The notes below the pieces were generated by a model. The model searched no databases. It was not told the DNA's origin and was given only the letters and a program-made list of their open reading frames with translations. The position numbers and the translations under genes are program-made. Positions 7,991-15,850 of a stretch of 56,109 bases of DNA are shown here, in pieces. The DNA is from Thiopseudomonas acetoxidans (GTDB taxonomy: Bacteria; Pseudomonadota; Gammaproteobacteria; Pseudomonadales; Pseudomonadaceae). Location: assembly GCF_030362935.1 (NCBI RefSeq), contig NZ_JAUCDY010000017.1:1-56109 (forward strand), in the 5' to 3' direction. Position 1 is the first letter of the stretch, and every line of letters starts with the position of its first letter.

Positions 7991-8142
7991 CGCAAGTGGC
8001 CATGCTGGCAGAGCGCGCTAATCATCACCCTGAATGGTTTAATGTATACAACAAAGTGGCTATCAGTTTAACCACCCATGACGCTGGCGGGATTTCTGAA
8101 AGAGATTTTAAGCTGGCTCAGGAAATAGCAAAACTAGTTTAG
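7990..8142 (+). pseudogene. phhB stump (pterin-4a-carbinolamine dehydratase C-terminus)
   Basis: The frame from 7990 reads TQVAMLAERANHHPEWFNVY, then NKVAISLTTHDAGGISERDF and LAQEIAKLV before TAG at 8140. This is the C-terminal half of the PCD/DCoH fold, which dehydrates 4a-hydroxytetrahydrobiopterin in phenylalanine hydroxylation; HHPEW and LTTHD are family hallmarks. The first half is missing and the fragment begins at the stop codon of the DUF1456 remnant, so a deletion joined the two. An internal ATG at 8002 would give only a short piece. Confidence 0.8.
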
Positions 8143-8186
8143 GTTGCAGTTGAAAATAGGTGCCTCGGCAGGGCAGCATACAGGGG

Positions 8187-8460
8187 TTAATTTTCCAGCG
8201 TAGCGTTCAGTGTTATCTCTGTATTGAGCAGCTTGGAGAGGACAACCCACTTTAGGAAGCCTCTGAATAACTACCTGCGTAGCTACCACTGCGTTAAAAA
8301 CGTACTCAAAATGCTCATTTACTCGGTGTAAACTGCGCTTTTTCGCACGTTTTTGCCTTGTGTTAGCGTCCTCGGTAACGTTATTCAGAGGTTCCTTAGC
8401 TTTGCCGGCAATCTCATCAAACTTATCCTGATTAATGCCAAGAATGCGCGCCAGTCCGGT
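8187..8460 (-). pseudogene. OsmC/Ohr-family C-terminal stump split by a MITE
   Basis: On the minus strand, 8456 to about 8396 reads GLARILGINQDKFDEIAGKA. After the 141-bp element, the frame to TAA at 8187-8189 reads VVLSKLLNTEITLNATLEN. Together they resemble the C-terminus of OsmC-like peroxidases (an alanine/lysine-rich helix followed by PVSKALA-type and EITL strands). The two parts are out of frame by one base even after removal of the insertion, and the N-terminal half is replaced by REP sequence at 8460. The gene is dead; the assignment to OsmC is by pattern and moderately sure. Confidence 0.6.
8255..8395. mobile_element. 141-bp MITE with 16-bp inverted ends and TTA duplication
   Basis: The ends GGAAGCCTCTGAATAA and TTATTCAGAGGTTCC are inverted copies with one mismatch or gap. 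TTA flanks both sides (8252-8254 and 8396-8398), as a TNA target duplication would. No protein is encoded. It interrupts the osmC stump. The size, ends and duplication suggest a non-autonomous element mobilised by an IS5-superfamily transposase; no such transposase is in the window. Confidence 0.7.
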
Positions 8461-8603
8461 TCGCGCAAAAGTTGCGCTCCCACAAGAGCTTTGCCAAGCG
8501 ACCGGCTGCGTGCAAACCGCCTTGCTTTACTGTGGGATTGCGGGCTATGGGGCTGTCGAATTGTGGAATTGTGGAATTGTGGGAGCGCATCTTATGCGCG
8601 ATG
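8460..8603. repeat. REP-type repeat block
   Basis: The block begins TCGCGCAAAAGTTGCGCTCC and ends GGGAGCGCATCTTATGCGCG, a large inverted pair around copies of GTGGAATT. About 60 bases starting CACAAGAGCTTTGCCAAGCG are the reverse complement of the repeat at about 30027-30092. No coding signal is seen here or up to the terminator at 8686. Confidence 0.65.
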
Positions 8604-8685
8604 AAAACCCCGCCGAGCTGAGCTGCTCCTGCAGGGCGCGCCTTTAGGCCGACAAACCAGGTTCGATATTGAATTGATGTCGCGA

Positions 8686-8716
8686 TAAAAAAAGCGAGGC
8701 CATGAAAGCCTCGCTG
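8686..8716 (-). terminator. Terminator of the small gene at 8723
   Basis: On the minus strand GCGAGGC pairs with GCCTCGC across a short loop and is followed by a run of seven T. It lies directly after the stop codon of the 8723-8953 gene. Confidence 0.75.
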
Positions 8717-8722
8717 GAGAAC

Positions 8723-8953
8723 TTACGTGCGCCAATAATTATTAGCAGCCGCCACGGTTTGGAAATTAACCGCAATCACATGCGAAGCCGCCGTCAACGA
8801 ATCCGCCGAATTAGCGTAATCAGGACGTAACCTATGCAACACCTCCGGATCTGGCTGAGTGTATTTAACCCCACGACGGCTTAGAGTAATTGCCAACTCA
8901 AAGCCCTCTTGCGGGGTGGCGGTAATCAAGCTGGTTAACCAAGAATCTGTCAT
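8723..8953 (-). CDS. Small hypothetical protein (76 residues)
   Basis: The start is taken at the ATG at 8953, preceded by AAGGAGCGCAAC, rather than the longer in-frame start at 9013, which lacks a ribosome binding site. The product begins MTDSWLTSLITATPQEGFEL and ends TVAAANNYWRT, with no membrane helix or cysteines. I do not recognise the family. A clean terminator follows, so it is a single-gene transcript. It sits at the edge of the repeat-rich zone. Confidence 0.6.
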   Translation of the reverse strand: MTDSWLTSLITATPQEGFELAITLSRRGVKYTQPDPEVLHRLRPDYANSADSLTAASHVIAVNFQTVAAANNYWRT

Positions 8954-9013
8954 GTTGCGCTCCTTCATTAGTAGTAGGCCAACAAAATAACAAGCTTTAT
9001 ACTCTGCCACCAC

Positions 9014-9462
9014 TTGACCTCAATCAAGAAACAAAATTTCTAACCCCGCAAAACCCGCGGGCAGAGCAAGCCCCGCCACTTACAAGACCACACTAACCCA
9101 TTGTAAAACAAGCAATTTCTCAAAACCAAAGCAAACGCAACTGTAAAACTGCCCAAACAAAGTTGTTTTTTTTAACTGCTGCGCTTTACAAAAACGCAAA
9201 CACAACACCTGAAAGATACTTAGCACGCTAACGTTAAGAATTCTAAAGTCGAATAGAAAACAATTTGTTACGGTCTAGTATAAATCACCAAGGAAAACCA
9301 CTAATAACCAGTGGCTATCAAGGAATCGGCGTTAAATTATTTTAACAATTTCATAAACTAAAACCCATGAAAATGGAGGCTGGAGAGGAATTACACACAC
9401 AAAAACAACAACCTTAAGCAATCCTAGCTAACAAATACAATGAATACGTGGAGCGCATAATC
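9014..9462. other. Divergent intergenic region before the symporter genes
   Basis: This AT-rich interval separates the minus-strand 8723 gene from the DUF4212 gene. I see no convincing promoter match, no inverted repeat and no open frame with coding character. GTGGAG at 9449-9454 is the ribosome binding site for the DUF4212 gene. Confidence 0.5.
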
Positions 9463-9726
9463 ATGCCAAAAGAAATTTCCGAAAGAGATAAGGCGTATTG
9501 GGCAACCAACCTACGCTTAATCATCATCACCATTTGCATATGGGCAACAGTCTCATATGGTTTTGGTATTTTACTACGTCCTCTTTTAATGGGTATCCAC
9601 ATTGGTGGAGCTGACATGGGCTTCTGGTTTGCACAACAGGGCGCAATCTTTACTTTCCTAGCATTAATCTTCTTCTACTCTTGGAGAATGAACGCGCTAG
9701 ATAAAGAATACGGCCTGGAGGAGTAA
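9463..9726 (+). CDS. DUF4212 small subunit of a sodium/solute symporter
   Basis: An 87-residue protein with two membrane helices (residues about 18-42 and 55-76), beginning MPKEISERDKAYWATNLRLI and ending ALDKEYGLEE. The DUF4212 family is found beside VC_2705-type sodium/solute symporters and is regarded as their small subunit. The start at ATG 9463 is chosen for the GTGGAG eight bases upstream; a GTG at 9448 is in frame but lies in that motif. The symporter starts two bases after its stop, so the pair is an operon. Confidence 0.88.
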   Translation: MPKEISERDKAYWATNLRLIIITICIWATVSYGFGILLRPLLMGIHIGGADMGFWFAQQGAIFTFLALIFFYSWRMNALDKEYGLEE

Positions 9727-9728
9727 CC

Positions 9729-11480
9729 ATGAGTCAATTTGTGATCAATATGATCTTTGTACTGGGCTCCTTTGTAATCTATACTTGGATTGCAGTTTGG
9801 GCACGTGCAAAGTCAACACGAGAGTTCTACATCGCCGGTGGTGAAGTTCACCCAGTAATGAACGGAATGGCAACAGCGGCTGACTGGCTGTCTGCTGCAT
9901 CCTTCCTTTCGGTTGCTGGTTTAATTTCCGTTGGTTACGTTAACTCTTCCTTCGTTATGGGTTGGACCGGTGGCTACGTTCTACTTGCTACCCTACTAGC
10001 TCCTTACTTACGTCGTTTCGGTACCTATACAGTGCCAGACTTCGTTGGTAAGCGTTACGACAGTAAAGCAGCACGCGTGGTTGCGGTTGTGTGCTTGATC
10101 ATTGTCTCGCTAACCTACGTAATCGGTCAGATGACTGGTGCTGGTGTTGCCTTCGCCCGCTTCTTGGAAGTGAGCGCTGACTGGGGTCTAATCATCTCAG
10201 CCATCGTAGTATTCTTCTACGCAGTATTAGGCGGCATGAAAGGTGTAACTTACACCCAGGTAGCTCAGTACGTTGTATTGATTCTTGCCTTCACCATCCC
10301 TGCCATCTATTTGTCGATGATGATGACTGGCCACTTCTTCCCACAAGCTGCTTTCGTGGGTGAGCACACCGCATCTGGTATGCCTTTACTGCACAAGCTA
10401 AACCAAGTAGTAAGTGACCTAGGCTTCCAGGACTACACTGCGGACGTGTCCAACAAGTGGAACATGTTCCTGTTTACCCTGACCTTGATGGTGGGTACTG
10501 CAGGTCTACCACACGTTATTATTCGCTTCTTCACCGTTCCGAATATTCAGGATGCACGCTGGTCGGCTGGTTGGGCACTAGTATTTATTGCTCTGTTCTA
10601 CACCACAGTACCTGCACTAGCTGCAATGTCGCGCCTGAACCTACTGGAAACAGTGTTCCCTAACGGCACTGATCAACCTTCACTGGTTTACGAAGAGCGT
10701 CCAGAGTGGTTCAAAAACTGGGAAGTCACCGGTCTCCTCACCTTCGAGGACAAGAACAACGACGGCCGTATCCAGTTCTACAACGACGGCACCCTGCCCA
10801 CCCCGGACAAGACCTTCGACAAGGCCGAAGAGCGTGGCTGGATGGGTAACGAGCTGAAGGTGAACAACGACATCATGGTATTGGCTGTGCCAGAAATTGC
10901 CAACATGCCACCATGGTTGATCGGCTTGATGGCAGCGGGTGCAATTGCAGCGTCACTGTCCACAGCTTCTGGTTTGCTGCTGGCCATTTCGTCTGCACTA
11001 AGTCATGACCTGTTGAAGAACACCCTAACGCCCAACATCACAGACAAACAAGAAATGTTCTATGCGCGTGTCTCTATGACTGTGGCTATTATCGTGGCTA
11101 CTTGGCTAGGTCTTAACCCGCCCGGCTTTGCGGCACAAACAGTAGCATTGGCGTTTGGTATTGCAGCATCCTCAATCTTCCCTGTACTAATGATGGGTAT
11201 CTTCTTTGCCCGCATTAACAGCAGAGGCGCGGTTGCAGGCATGCTAGCTGGTTCAATCTTCACCATTGGCTATATCTTTACCTATCTAGGCATCTTCTTT
11301 ATCCCAGGAACAAACTTCCTGCAGAACACGCCTAGCGAGTGGATATTCGGTATCTCGCCACTGTCTGTTGGTTGTATCGGTGCTGCAATTAACTTCACCA
11401 CTGCAATCACTGTTTCTCTACTAACAGAGAAGCCATCAGAAGAAATTCAAGCAATGGTACGTCGCGTACGCTACCCATAG
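9729..11480 (+). CDS. Sodium/solute symporter large subunit (VC_2705 type, acetate-permease like)
   Basis: This 583-residue SSS-family protein has about 13 membrane helices, with early motifs ARAKSTREFYIAGGEVHPVM, GMATAADWLSAASFLSVAGL and TVPDFVGKRYDSKAARVVA. It couples sodium entry to uptake of a small carboxylate such as acetate; the substrate is inferred from ActP relatives. A hydrophilic insert near residues 320-380 contains DKNNDGRIQFYNDG, an EF-hand-like loop seen in this subfamily. It follows the DUF4212 subunit by two bases and ends in a strong terminator. Codon use (TAC, CTA, GTA rich) resembles a highly expressed housekeeping gene. Confidence 0.92.
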   Translation: MSQFVINMIFVLGSFVIYTWIAVWARAKSTREFYIAGGEVHPVMNGMATAADWLSAASFLSVAGLISVGYVNSSFVMGWTGGYVLLATLLAPYLRRFGTYTVPDFVGKRYDSKAARVVAVVCLIIVSLTYVIGQMTGAGVAFARFLEVSADWGLIISAIVVFFYAVLGGMKGVTYTQVAQYVVLILAFTIPAIYLSMMMTGHFFPQAAFVGEHTASGMPLLHKLNQVVSDLGFQDYTADVSNKWNMFLFTLTLMVGTAGLPHVIIRFFTVPNIQDARWSAGWALVFIALFYTTVPALAAMSRLNLLETVFPNGTDQPSLVYEERPEWFKNWEVTGLLTFEDKNNDGRIQFYNDGTLPTPDKTFDKAEERGWMGNELKVNNDIMVLAVPEIANMPPWLIGLMAAGAIAASLSTASGLLLAISSALSHDLLKNTLTPNITDKQEMFYARVSMTVAIIVATWLGLNPPGFAAQTVALAFGIAASSIFPVLMMGIFFARINSRGAVAGMLAGSIFTIGYIFTYLGIFFIPGTNFLQNTPSEWIFGISPLSVGCIGAAINFTTAITVSLLTEKPSEEIQAMVRRVRYP

Positions 11481-11515
11481 AGCTTGAATCGTGTAAAATA
11501 AAGTTTCAAACCTTT

Positions 11516-11547
11516 AAGTGGGCTTTCTAAGAAAGCCCACTTTTTTA
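11516..11547 (+). terminator. Terminator of the symporter operon
   Basis: AAGTGGGCTTTC at 11516-11527 pairs perfectly with GAAAGCCCACTT at 11531-11542, followed by TTTT. Confidence 0.92.
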
Positions 11548-11563
11548 TCCGGAGTAACAAATA

Positions 11564-12067
11564 ATGATATGGCACCTTTTCGCTGTATTGATAGTAGGTC
11601 TTTGCGGAGGCGCCTTCCTTCACCTGCTAAGAAAACTAAGCGGTGGCAGACTACCCAAATGGATTGTTTCAGCCGGTGCTGGCTTATGTATGTTTGGCTA
11701 CCACGCTTATTACGACTACAGCTGGTACGAGTTTAAAGTCAGCCAGCTACCAGCAGATAGCGTCGTTATTTACGAGAAACACACCACCAGTTTCTTTAAA
11801 CCCTGGAGCTACATCTCTCCAGTGGTCAATGCCTTTACCGTCTTTGACGGCAGCTCAAAACAAAGCGAACAGAACCACCAAATTATCGTGGAGTATTACA
11901 CCTACCATTTCCTGAAAGACCCATCCGAGCGACAAATTATTTTTGAAGTGATCTTAAACTGCACCACACAAGAACGTGCCACCCTAGAAAAGGGCAAGCC
12001 CGTCAGCAACACTAAATTTGATAAAGTTGATACCACAGACAAGGTCTATCAACTGGTCTGCAACTAA
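11564..12067 (+). CDS. Hypothetical membrane-anchored protein
   Basis: A 167-residue protein with two N-terminal hydrophobic segments (residues about 2-22 and 32-50), then a soluble domain that includes PADSVVIYEKHTTSFFKPWS and a tail EILNCTT-like stretch with two cysteines (Cys133 region and the penultimate residue). No family is recognised. It follows the symporter terminator by 16 bases with GGAGTAAC as ribosome binding site, so it has its own transcript or relies on read-through. A weak hairpin terminator follows at 12084-12108. Confidence 0.65.
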   Translation: MIWHLFAVLIVGLCGGAFLHLLRKLSGGRLPKWIVSAGAGLCMFGYHAYYDYSWYEFKVSQLPADSVVIYEKHTTSFFKPWSYISPVVNAFTVFDGSSKQSEQNHQIIVEYYTYHFLKDPSERQIIFEVILNCTTQERATLEKGKPVSNTKFDKVDTTDKVYQLVCN

Positions 12068-12083
12068 CATCCCACCACCAACA

Positions 12084-12108
12084 CCCCGCACAACCGTCGC
12101 GGGGTTTG
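12084..12108 (+). terminator. Hairpin after the hypothetical gene
   Basis: CCCCGC at 12084-12089 pairs with GCGGGG at 12099-12104; only three T follow, so termination may be partial. Confidence 0.45.
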
Positions 12109-12352
12109 CGCTACAACCCCACACAAAGCGTCACTACATGACAAAATTTGTCACAACCTAGCAATAACCGCTCTATCTCAAGGGTTATACGCCTACAGCG
12201 CAAACACAGCTAAACGATATTTAATTAAAACAGATAAAGTCCGCATTAGCGCACACCCCATACACAGCAAGGCTTACAGCCAATAATCGCCATTCACAAA
12301 TAAAAAATCTTTGCCTAACCCATCACAGAACGCAATGCTGTAGACTAGCCAA
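12109..12352. other. Upstream region of pilA
   Basis: This AT-rich gene-free stretch precedes the sigma-54 promoter. Binding sites for PilR would be expected here by analogy with other pilA genes, but I cannot identify them with confidence. Confidence 0.35.
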
Positions 12353-12368
12353 TGGCACAGCACTTGCT
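12353..12368 (+). promoter_or_regulatory. Sigma-54 promoter of pilA
   Basis: TGGCAC, five bases, TTGCT: a full match to the sigma-54 consensus, with the -24 GG at 12354-12355 and the -12 GC at 12366-12367. It lies 76 bases before the pilA ATG. PilA transcription in pseudomonads uses RpoN with PilS/PilR. Confidence 0.9.
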
Positions 12369-12443
12369 AAAATACACACAGGTTATCTCAGAAGCTGGCA
12401 ACGCCAAGCAACTGGACCTACTTTTAATAACAAGGAGATACAT

Positions 12444-12872
12444 ATGAAAAACGTACAAAAGGGTTTTACTCTTATTGAATTAATGATCGTAGTTGCGATC
12501 ATCGGTATTTTGGCTGCAGTAGCATTGCCTGCTTATCAGGATTACACTACACGTGCAAAAGTGACTGAAGCCATCGGCTTTGCAGCAGCAGCAAAAACTG
12601 CAGTATCTGAGCATGTATTGACTCGAGATGCGTGGCCTGCAAACAACTCAGCGGCTGGTTTAGCTAATACTATCAGCAGTCCAGTGGTATCAGATGTACA
12701 AGTAGGCAATGCTAATGGAGTAATTACAGTAACACTTTCCTCTGGTGGTTTAGGCGAGGCTAACGGTGGAACATTTACTCTGACAGGTAGCACAGCAGGA
12801 GCTGGCGTTAGCTGGACCTGTGCGCCAGTTTCAGTTCCTTCCAAGTTTATGCCTTCAAGCTGCCGTCCATAA
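12444..12872 (+). CDS. pilA: Type IVa major pilin PilA
   Basis: A 142-residue prepilin with a six-residue leader MKNVQKG cleaved before Phe, followed by FTLIELMIVVAIIGILAAVA, the class IVa helix with Glu5 of the mature protein. The C-terminal disulfide loop is Cys129 region to Cys140 region (TCAPVSVPSKFMPSSC). It polymerises into type IV pili for twitching, adhesion and DNA uptake. A perfect sigma-54 promoter precedes it and a strong terminator follows. Ser and Thr are abundant in the surface half. Two glycosyltransferase-type genes come next, suggesting that this pilin is glycosylated. Confidence 0.95.
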   Translation: MKNVQKGFTLIELMIVVAIIGILAAVALPAYQDYTTRAKVTEAIGFAAAAKTAVSEHVLTRDAWPANNSAAGLANTISSPVVSDVQVGNANGVITVTLSSGGLGEANGGTFTLTGSTAGAGVSWTCAPVSVPSKFMPSSCRP

Positions 12873-12891
12873 TTAAACGCACGCTTAACCC

Positions 12892-12919
12892 AAAAAGGCC
12901 GCCTATAGGCGGCCTTTTT
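12892..12919 (+). terminator. Terminator of pilA
   Basis: AAAAAGGCCGCC pairs with GGCGGCCTTTTT across a TATA-like loop. The T-run is part of the stem, so it may work in both directions. Confidence 0.9.
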
Positions 12920-12940
12920 GTTAATAATGGATGAAGAAAT

Positions 12941-14869
12941 ATGAAGCTATGGGTGCATCAACCTAAGGTGCTGTTATTTATTGTGTGCATCATGGTGGTT
13001 ACTTGCTATTGGGCAGGTACATCAGGTGGGTTTGTGCTTGATGATATGGCCTCTTTGCCACAGCTGGGCTATCACAACACAATTGACAGCCTAGAAAAGT
13101 TAAAAGCATTTGTGTTTGGTGGCATTACTGGCCCCGGAGGACGCCCTGTCGCATTGTTAACTTTTGCTGCAAATGCACAAACGTGGCCTGCCCATGCTTA
13201 TTATTTTATTGTTACCAATATAGCTATTCATGTTGTTAATACTATTTTATTGTTTTGGTTTTTAAATATTTTATTTGCCAAAGCACTACCACAATTAAGA
13301 CATAAAAAAGTAATCATTATAACTGCCTGTGCTTTATGGGCGCTGCATCCTTTTCATATTTCTACAGTGCTTTATATTGTGCAGCGTATGACGCTGCTAG
13401 CAGCAACCTTTTCGCTACTCACTTTTATTGCCTATCTATATGCACGCCGCGACTTATTGGCTGGACGCTATGTTGCGGGCATGATAATGCTAGGCGGTGC
13501 TGCATTGTCTGCAGCGTTAGGTTTTTTTAGTAAAGAAATAGTTATATTACTGCCACTACAATTACTTCTAATCGAGTTTTTATGCAGAGTTAACAATAGC
13601 GCTAAGCGCAATCGCGCATTAACTTGGCTTTTCTGGGGAAGTTTAGTGCCCGCCGCCATTATTGTAGTAGGCTACCCAGTAAAAATGATAGTTGCAAATA
13701 CGTGGCATCTAATAACAACTGGATCAGAGTTAGACTCTACTCGTTCTTTTACTATGTTCGAGCGCTTGTTGACAGAGCAGCGTGTTGTAGGCGACTACAT
13801 TGCTGATTTATTAGTGCCTAAAATGCAGTCATCGGGAGTTTTTTATGATGGCTACAGCATATCAACCAACTTATTAACCCCATTTTCAACACTGGTTTGG
13901 ATGTTACTACATGTGACATTATTGTTAGGCTCGTTCTTTTTTCGAAAAAAAATACCGATACTTTTCTTTTGTGTCTGGTGGTTTTATGTGGGGCATTTAA
14001 TCGAATCAACCGCTCCAATGCTCGAAATAAAGTTTGACCACCGTAATTACTTACCCAGCATAGGACTACTGTTGCTAATGGCCTACGCTATAAGTAGTCT
14101 AAAAAAAGACATTCTGAAGAAAAGTATATCGATTGGGCTTGTGCTGGTGTATGCAGCATTATTGTTTATGGGTGCCAGCTTATGGGGCAAGCCATTAACT
14201 GCTGCTATGGTATGGATAGAAAAGAACCCTAACTCTCCCAGAGCTTTAGAGCATGCAGCATCGCTGTACTTAAATCACCACGGAGCAAGCAAGGAAGCCG
14301 AAGCCCTGCTTATGCGAAGCATCAAAATCGCACCGAAAGTTGATGCTGAGCTCAAGTTTATGGGTGTTTTTTGTAAAACATACAATAGTGAGCCCTTAAA
14401 CTGGGCAGAACTTGCGACACGTGTACAGAAAAGTAGCCGTGATTGGAGTTTATACCCTACGCTAGAGCTTATTATAGACAATTATATTAATAATAAATGC
14501 CCTGATTTAGATTTAATGGGATACTTGTCAGTGTTACAGGCTTATCAAAATAACCCTGCATACTCAAAAACAACGTCTTACTATTTAATGGATGACTTAG
14601 CTATAAAGGCATCATTAGCTTTCGACAACCCAAAGCTAGCTAAAGAATATGTAAATAAGGCTAATGCAAATTTTGTTCCTCTTGCTTTTCAAATGAATAG
14701 AGCTTTGTTTTTTGCAAATAAAGGCGACGTGGTATTTGCAGCTGACTTATTAAAACGAGCCATTACTATTGCAGAGCAGTTGAAAAATGAGTCTGACTTT
14801 ACAATAACTAATGCAAAAGAAATTCTGCAACTAATGCAGGCTGACCTTAATGAGGCTCAAAGTGAATAG
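12941..14869 (+). CDS. TMTC-like GT-C membrane protein with TPR tail, candidate pilin glycosyltransferase
   Basis: The 642-residue product has about 11 membrane helices in residues 1-425 and a TPR-type helical tail from about residue 440 (NPNSPRALEHAASLYLNHHG). The head has features of TMTC/PMT-like GT-C enzymes: LDDMA after the first helix, GGRPVALLTFAANA, HPFHISTVLYIVQRMTLLAA and FFSKEIVILLPL. These use polyprenyl-phosphate sugars in the periplasm. It lies 69 bases after pilA and overlaps a polyprenyl-phosphate sugar synthase-like gene, comparable in position to tfpO/tfpW pilin glycosyltransferases. Pilin as acceptor is inference; family placement is by motif only. AT-richer than its neighbours. 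Confidence 0.65.
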   Translation: MKLWVHQPKVLLFIVCIMVVTCYWAGTSGGFVLDDMASLPQLGYHNTIDSLEKLKAFVFGGITGPGGRPVALLTFAANAQTWPAHAYYFIVTNIAIHVVNTILLFWFLNILFAKALPQLRHKKVIIITACALWALHPFHISTVLYIVQRMTLLAATFSLLTFIAYLYARRDLLAGRYVAGMIMLGGAALSAALGFFSKEIVILLPLQLLLIEFLCRVNNSAKRNRALTWLFWGSLVPAAIIVVGYPVKMIVANTWHLITTGSELDSTRSFTMFERLLTEQRVVGDYIADLLVPKMQSSGVFYDGYSISTNLLTPFSTLVWMLLHVTLLLGSFFFRKKIPILFFCVWWFYVGHLIESTAPMLEIKFDHRNYLPSIGLLLLMAYAISSLKKDILKKSISIGLVLVYAALLFMGASLWGKPLTAAMVWIEKNPNSPRALEHAASLYLNHHGASKEAEALLMRSIKIAPKVDAELKFMGVFCKTYNSEPLNWAELATRVQKSSRDWSLYPTLELIIDNYINNKCPDLDLMGYLSVLQAYQNNPAYSKTTSYYLMDDLAIKASLAFDNPKLAKEYVNKANANFVPLAFQMNRALFFANKGDVVFAADLLKRAITIAEQLKNESDFTITNAKEILQLMQADLNEAQSE

Positions 14870-15728
14870 TCTTTTAACAGCGCTTTCTATCATTCTCCCC
14901 GCCAAAAACGAATCCGCTGCGATTGGCGCTACAGTCGCTGGCATTATTGCGCTGCTGCCTGACGCTGAAGTGATTGTCGTCAACGACGGCTCTACTGATA
15001 ACACTTTAGAAGTCGCCACAGCGGCTGGGGCGCGAGTGGTGTCGCATCCCTATTCCAAAGGTAACGGTGCGGCGATTAAAACTGGCGCACGTGCGGCTAC
15101 CGGCGAAATCATTGTTTTTATGGATGCCGATGGCCAGCATGATCCAGCCGACATTCCGCGCCTACTCGCACGCCTAGAAGAAGGCCACGACATGGTCGTT
15201 GGCGCGCGACAAAAAGGCTCACAAGCCAGCGTGGGCCGTGGCATTGCTAATAAGTTTTACAATCGCTTAGCCACCTATATGACCGGCCACACAATCGAAG
15301 ACTTAACCTCAGGTTTTCGTGCAGTACGCGCTAGTAAATTTCGTGAGTTTTTATATTTACTACCCAATGGCTTTTCCTACCCAACCACCAGCACCATGGC
15401 GTTTTTCCGTGCCGGCTACTCGGTCAGTTATGTGCCCATTCACGCGGCCCAGCGCATCGGCAAAAGTCACATCAAACTTGTTAAAGATGGCATGCGTTTT
15501 CTATTGATCATCTTTAAAATCGGCACCCTGTATTCACCACTCAAGCTGTTTGCCCCGCTGGCAGGGCTACTATTTGGTATGGCCACCCTCTGGTACGGTT
15601 ACACCTTTGTTGATGCCGGCCGCTTCACCAACATGAGCGCCTTACTCTACACCGGCAGCGTGATGATATTTTTAATGGGGTTGATCTCGGAGCAGATTAC
15701 GGCGTTGATGTACAAGGATGAAGGCTAA
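14850..15728 (+). CDS. GT2 polyprenyl-phosphate sugar synthase (DPM1/GtrB-like)
   Basis: This protein of up to 292 residues has a GT-A domain with SIILPAKNESAAIGATVAGI, VVNDGSTDNT, FMDADGQHDP (the DXD-type motif) and DLTSGFRAVR, then two C-terminal membrane helices (about residues 232-252 and 264-284). Enzymes of this type move a sugar from a nucleotide donor to undecaprenyl phosphate on the cytoplasmic side. The ATG at 14850 overlaps the preceding gene by 20 bases; a GTG at 14862 with GAGG six bases upstream is an equally good start. It probably supplies the donor used by the preceding GT-C protein. Confidence 0.85.
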   Translation: MRLKVNSLLTALSIILPAKNESAAIGATVAGIIALLPDAEVIVVNDGSTDNTLEVATAAGARVVSHPYSKGNGAAIKTGARAATGEIIVFMDADGQHDPADIPRLLARLEEGHDMVVGARQKGSQASVGRGIANKFYNRLATYMTGHTIEDLTSGFRAVRASKFREFLYLLPNGFSYPTTSTMAFFRAGYSVSYVPIHAAQRIGKSHIKLVKDGMRFLLIIFKIGTLYSPLKLFAPLAGLLFGMATLWYGYTFVDAGRFTNMSALLYTGSVMIFLMGLISEQITALMYKDEG

Positions 15729-15850
15729 TTTTGTAATTGTTTGCTTGCAGAGTTGTAAATAACGCTTATTTCACTGTTTGTAAAATGCCCGTAAAATATA
15801 GCGCCTAGTCGATTTTATTGTAGATAATAAAAATAAAGGATGTAGATAAT

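Noticed and set aside
8353..8647. Overlapping frames of 70-83 codons
   Set aside because: They lie in the MITE and REP block; their length comes from repetitive GTGGAATT-type sequence.
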